A stretch of 64,000 nt of DNA from positions 1 to 64,000 of the forward strand of contig NZ_JADZBI010000188.1 in the NCBI RefSeq assembly GCF_020852195.1. The letters run 5' to 3'. The stretch is from Hyphomicrobium sp. Its GTDB lineage: Bacteria > Pseudomonadota > Alphaproteobacteria > Rhizobiales > Hyphomicrobiaceae. Below, one piece after another: positions 61,280 through 64,000 of the stretch. Under the pieces are notes generated by a model. It was not told the origin of the DNA, did no database searches, and was given only the letters and a program-made list of their open reading frames with translations. Numbering within the stretch: position 1 is the stretch's first letter; each line of letters begins with the position of its first letter. The position numbers and the translations under genes were made by a program.

Positions 61280-62659
61280 ATGACGATTGGACGATTGCGG
61301 CGCGTCGCGCTGCAGCCTATCTGTGCGCTCTTCGCGGTCGCTTTTCCGCTTGTCGCTACGGCAGCGGACAGCGCCAAGACGCGATCTACAAAGAGCGCCT
61401 CGTCCCTTGAAAAGACCAAGAAATCCGTAAAGACCACGGGCTCGATCGGTGCGGCTGCAAAGGCCAAGGTCGCGGCTCAGTCCGTCCCCCAGGCGACCCT
61501 CGGCGGTGACGTCACCCACACCCGGTTCCTGATCGGCCTTCCCAAGGACGTCGAGTACCGCGTGTTCTCGCTTTCCAACCCGAACCGCGTGATCGTCGAC
61601 ATTGCCGAGACCACACTCCAGCTTCCCCCGCAGCCGGAGGAGAATATCGCGGTCGGGCTCGTGCGCTCGTTCCATGCCGGGCGATCCGGCCCCGGAAAGT
61701 CTCGCGTGGTGATCGAGGTCATCCGGCCGGTGGTCGTCGACGGCGCGCATATCCTCCCGTCGGAGGACGGAAAGGGGCACCGTCTGGCGCTCGACATCGT
61801 GCCGGTCAACCCGGCCACCGGGGCGGCCAAGAAGCCGCTCAAGACGGCGTCGCTGTCATCGCTCGGGGCGTTCGACGTGCAGCCGCCGCTGCCGATGCCG
61901 GCGCTGCGGCCGGAGGAGATGGCGGCCCGCGCCTTCAAGCCGATCATCGTCATCGATCCGGGGCACGGCGGACACGACTCGGGCGCGATGAAGAACGGGA
62001 TCGTCGAGAAGGACGTAGTACTGGCCTTCAGCAAGGTGCTGAAGGAGAAGCTCGAGAAGACCGGGCGCTACAAAGTGCTGATGACGCGCGACAAGGACGT
62101 GTTCGTCGAGCTCGACAAACGCAAGGACTATGCCGAGCAGCACAAGGCCAACCTGTTCATCGCCGTGCATGCTGACTACGCAGGAAAGAACTCCAAGGCG
62201 CGCGGTGCCACCATCTACTCGCTGCGCGAATCCGTCGCCAACGCGCTGCAGCGTTCCGCCAAGGGCCAGGCCTCGAGCGCCGTCCTTACGAAGGCGGAGG
62301 TCGAGACGATGAAGGAAGCGAGCCTCGGCACGGACATCTCGGCCGTGAAGAGCATCCTCGCCGATCTCGCAGGGCGCGAGGTGGAGGTGACGCAGGAGCG
62401 CACCAACGTCTTCACGCGCTCGGTGATCGAGTACATGGGGGCCAGCACGGAGCTGCGGGCCAAGCCGGACCAGCAGGCCGCGTTCCGGGTTTTGAAGACG
62501 GCGCAGTTCCCCTCGGTGCTGATCGAGCTCGCCTATGTCACCAACAAGCAGGACGCAGCGCTTCTGCAGTCCGACTCTTGGCGGGACAAGGTGTCGGACT
62601 CGATCATGACCGCGGTCGAGAACTACTTCGGCAACCAGATCGCCCGCCTGCCGATGTAG
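61280..62659 (+). CDS. N-acetylmuramoyl-L-alanine amidase with AMIN domain
   Basis: AMIN-like FLIGLPKDVEYRVFSLSNPNRVIVDIAETTLQ; amidase_3 IIVIDPGHGGHDSGAMKNGIVEKDVVLAFSKVLKEKLEKTGRYKVLMTRDKDVFVEL...SVLIELAYVTNKQDA. Confidence 0.95.
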   Translation: MTIGRLRRVALQPICALFAVAFPLVATAADSAKTRSTKSASSLEKTKKSVKTTGSIGAAAKAKVAAQSVPQATLGGDVTHTRFLIGLPKDVEYRVFSLSNPNRVIVDIAETTLQLPPQPEENIAVGLVRSFHAGRSGPGKSRVVIEVIRPVVVDGAHILPSEDGKGHRLALDIVPVNPATGAAKKPLKTASLSSLGAFDVQPPLPMPALRPEEMAARAFKPIIVIDPGHGGHDSGAMKNGIVEKDVVLAFSKVLKEKLEKTGRYKVLMTRDKDVFVELDKRKDYAEQHKANLFIAVHADYAGKNSKARGATIYSLRESVANALQRSAKGQASSAVLTKAEVETMKEASLGTDISAVKSILADLAGREVEVTQERTNVFTRSVIEYMGASTELRAKPDQQAAFRVLKTAQFPSVLIELAYVTNKQDAALLQSDSWRDKVSDSIMTAVENYFGNQIARLPM

Positions 62660-62697
62660 GCGGCTGCCTCAAGGCAAACGTAACCGCGAAAAACATG

Positions 62698-62732
62698 AAG
62701 GCCGGCCCCGCGTGGGACCGGCCCTTGCTTTT
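62698..62732 (+). terminator. Probable intrinsic terminator downstream of the amidase gene
   Basis: AAGGCCGGCCCCGCGTGGGACCGGCCCTTGCTTTT. Confidence 0.75.
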
Positions 62733-63358
62733 CGTGGCCGGCTTCCGGGTCGCACGCCCTGCCGGCTGAAGCTCATTCAGGATCTACTTGGAGGATGCGG
62801 AGGTTTAAGTCGCCACAGGAGTACGAATTTCCAGTCGATATCGTGCCGAAGCTCATTGGTATGAGCGGCGCTCCTAGGTCGGGACGCGTCGGTGGACCAC
62901 TGACGAAGGTGCTTCAGCATAGTGCACTCCATCTTCGAGTTGGTGCCGTGGCCGGAGTTCGAGCATTGAGGCCGACGACAGCCGCGACACACCTCTTGCT
63001 CCACCAGGGCTGGCAGAGAAAGACGACGACGGTGCTGACGGGGCTCGTGCGGACACGGCGGTCCTGGACGGACTTCCAAGGTGCAAAGCGCGCCCCGGGA
63101 ACGCTCCCTCTGGCAGCTCCGTCCGGGACTGCCACGCGTTCCGCTGGGCTTCGCGACCAGCCGATCGGTCGTATTGGCTCAGAGTTCTCAAGGACGCCTG
63201 TCCCAAGGCTCTGACGCATGCACCCTATGCAGACGCGTGAGCGGCCAAGGCCCACGTGTCTGGCGAGGCAAGTCTTCCCCCACGCATTCAGGCTAAGCGA
63301 TTCGCGCTAACCGAAGCTTGCGGCACTGCAAACTTCGGCCAGGCGTGGCCGCCATGAC

Positions 63359-63997
63359 TCAGTTCGTCTCGAGCTCGGCGGGCGGGGCTGCTTCGCCTTC
63401 GGTCTCGGACTCGCCGCCGCAGGTGCTGAACAGCGACGTGATGCAGGTCCAGGTCTTGCTGGCCGCGGTGCCGATGGCGCTGCCGGCGTTGCCAAGCTGC
63501 TCGCCCGCCTTCTTGGCCGTGCCGCCGATGGCCTCGCCGGCCTTCTTGAGACCTTGCTGGGAGGATTTGACGGTGTCGCCCGCCAGCTCCTCCATCGTGC
63601 GCGGCACCCTGGCGGGCTGCGTCTCCGGCGCGGGGGCGGGCTCGGCCGGCTTGGCCTCATGCGTCTCCACCGCCGCTGGGGCAGCCGGCGTATCGGATGG
63701 CGGAGCCGCAAGCGTCGGCAGCTCTCTCGGCTGCTCCACGACAGCGGTCAGGCCCGGACAGGGAAACGGTGCGCCCCTCGAGACGGCGCATCTCTCGTGT
63801 CCGCCTTTGGCGGCCATCTGCGAAATGCAGTAGAGAGAGACGCTCGAGTCCTTTCCGGGACCTTCCTCCGTGCCGCCGATCACGCAGCGGTACATCGCGG
63901 GTGGACCCTCGCACGTGACGCAATACTCAAGCGCGGCTGCGTTCGCGAACGACAGGACGAGCGAGGCGCCGGCGAGGACGGGTACGCGTTTCAACAT
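63359..63997 (-). CDS. Hypothetical exported protein: Cys-rich N-domain plus Ala/Gly/Lys-rich amphipathic tail
   Basis: Signal MLKRVPVLAGASLVLSFANAAA; YCVTCEGPPAMYRCVIGG...YCISQMAAKGGHERCAVSRGAPFPCPG; KSSQQGLKKAGEAIGGTAKKAGEQLGNAGSAIGTAASKTW. Confidence 0.65.
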   Translation of the reverse strand: MLKRVPVLAGASLVLSFANAAALEYCVTCEGPPAMYRCVIGGTEEGPGKDSSVSLYCISQMAAKGGHERCAVSRGAPFPCPGLTAVVEQPRELPTLAAPPSDTPAAPAAVETHEAKPAEPAPAPETQPARVPRTMEELAGDTVKSSQQGLKKAGEAIGGTAKKAGEQLGNAGSAIGTAASKTWTCITSLFSTCGGESETEGEAAPPAELETN

Positions 63998-64000
63998 CCT

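Noticed and set aside
62795-63214. 139-aa plus-strand ORF as a real gene
   Set aside because: No signal, domain or protein-like periodicity; competing ORFs on the other strand equally poor

Overview
High-GC alphaproteobacterial chromosome segment, probably Hyphomicrobiales judging from gene content and order; this is inference, as no taxonomic search could be run. Most of the window is coding. Housekeeping blocks: ABC-F (cut by the left edge), ndk, purN, opgG/opgD-like, purM, DUF2066, CDP-alcohol phosphatidyltransferase, AI-2E permease, hdaA-like, ppk, ppx, DnaJ-like, rnd, aspS; then nrtR-nadA-nadB-nadC, ppdK, M20 peptidase and RNase T2; then three tandem TorF/Gcw_chp-type outer-membrane proteins, an SDR, two tandem glucosaminidase-like paralogues, uvrC, an mtdB-like gene, pgsA, moaD, moaE and an AMIN/amidase_3 protein. 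I saw no rRNA, tRNA, CRISPR array, prophage, transposase or recognisable defence island. Points most worth a second look: (1) an apparent fusion of an MGS-like regulatory domain to a cytosine-deaminase-like amidohydrolase (30065-31585); (2) two same-geometry inverted repeats (TATRCTC-N5-GAGYATA) between nrtR and nadA, predicted NrtR operators; (3) a Clp-R-like N-domain on a coiled-coil protein with no AAA+ module; (4) tandem glucosaminidase paralogues sharing a Cys-bounded C-terminal domain; (5) a three-gene TorF array; (6) an orphan minus-strand terminator suggesting an sRNA between mtdB and pgsA; (7) dispersed palindromic repeats, including a perfect 39-bp inverted repeat. No complete novel multi-gene system was convincingly identified.
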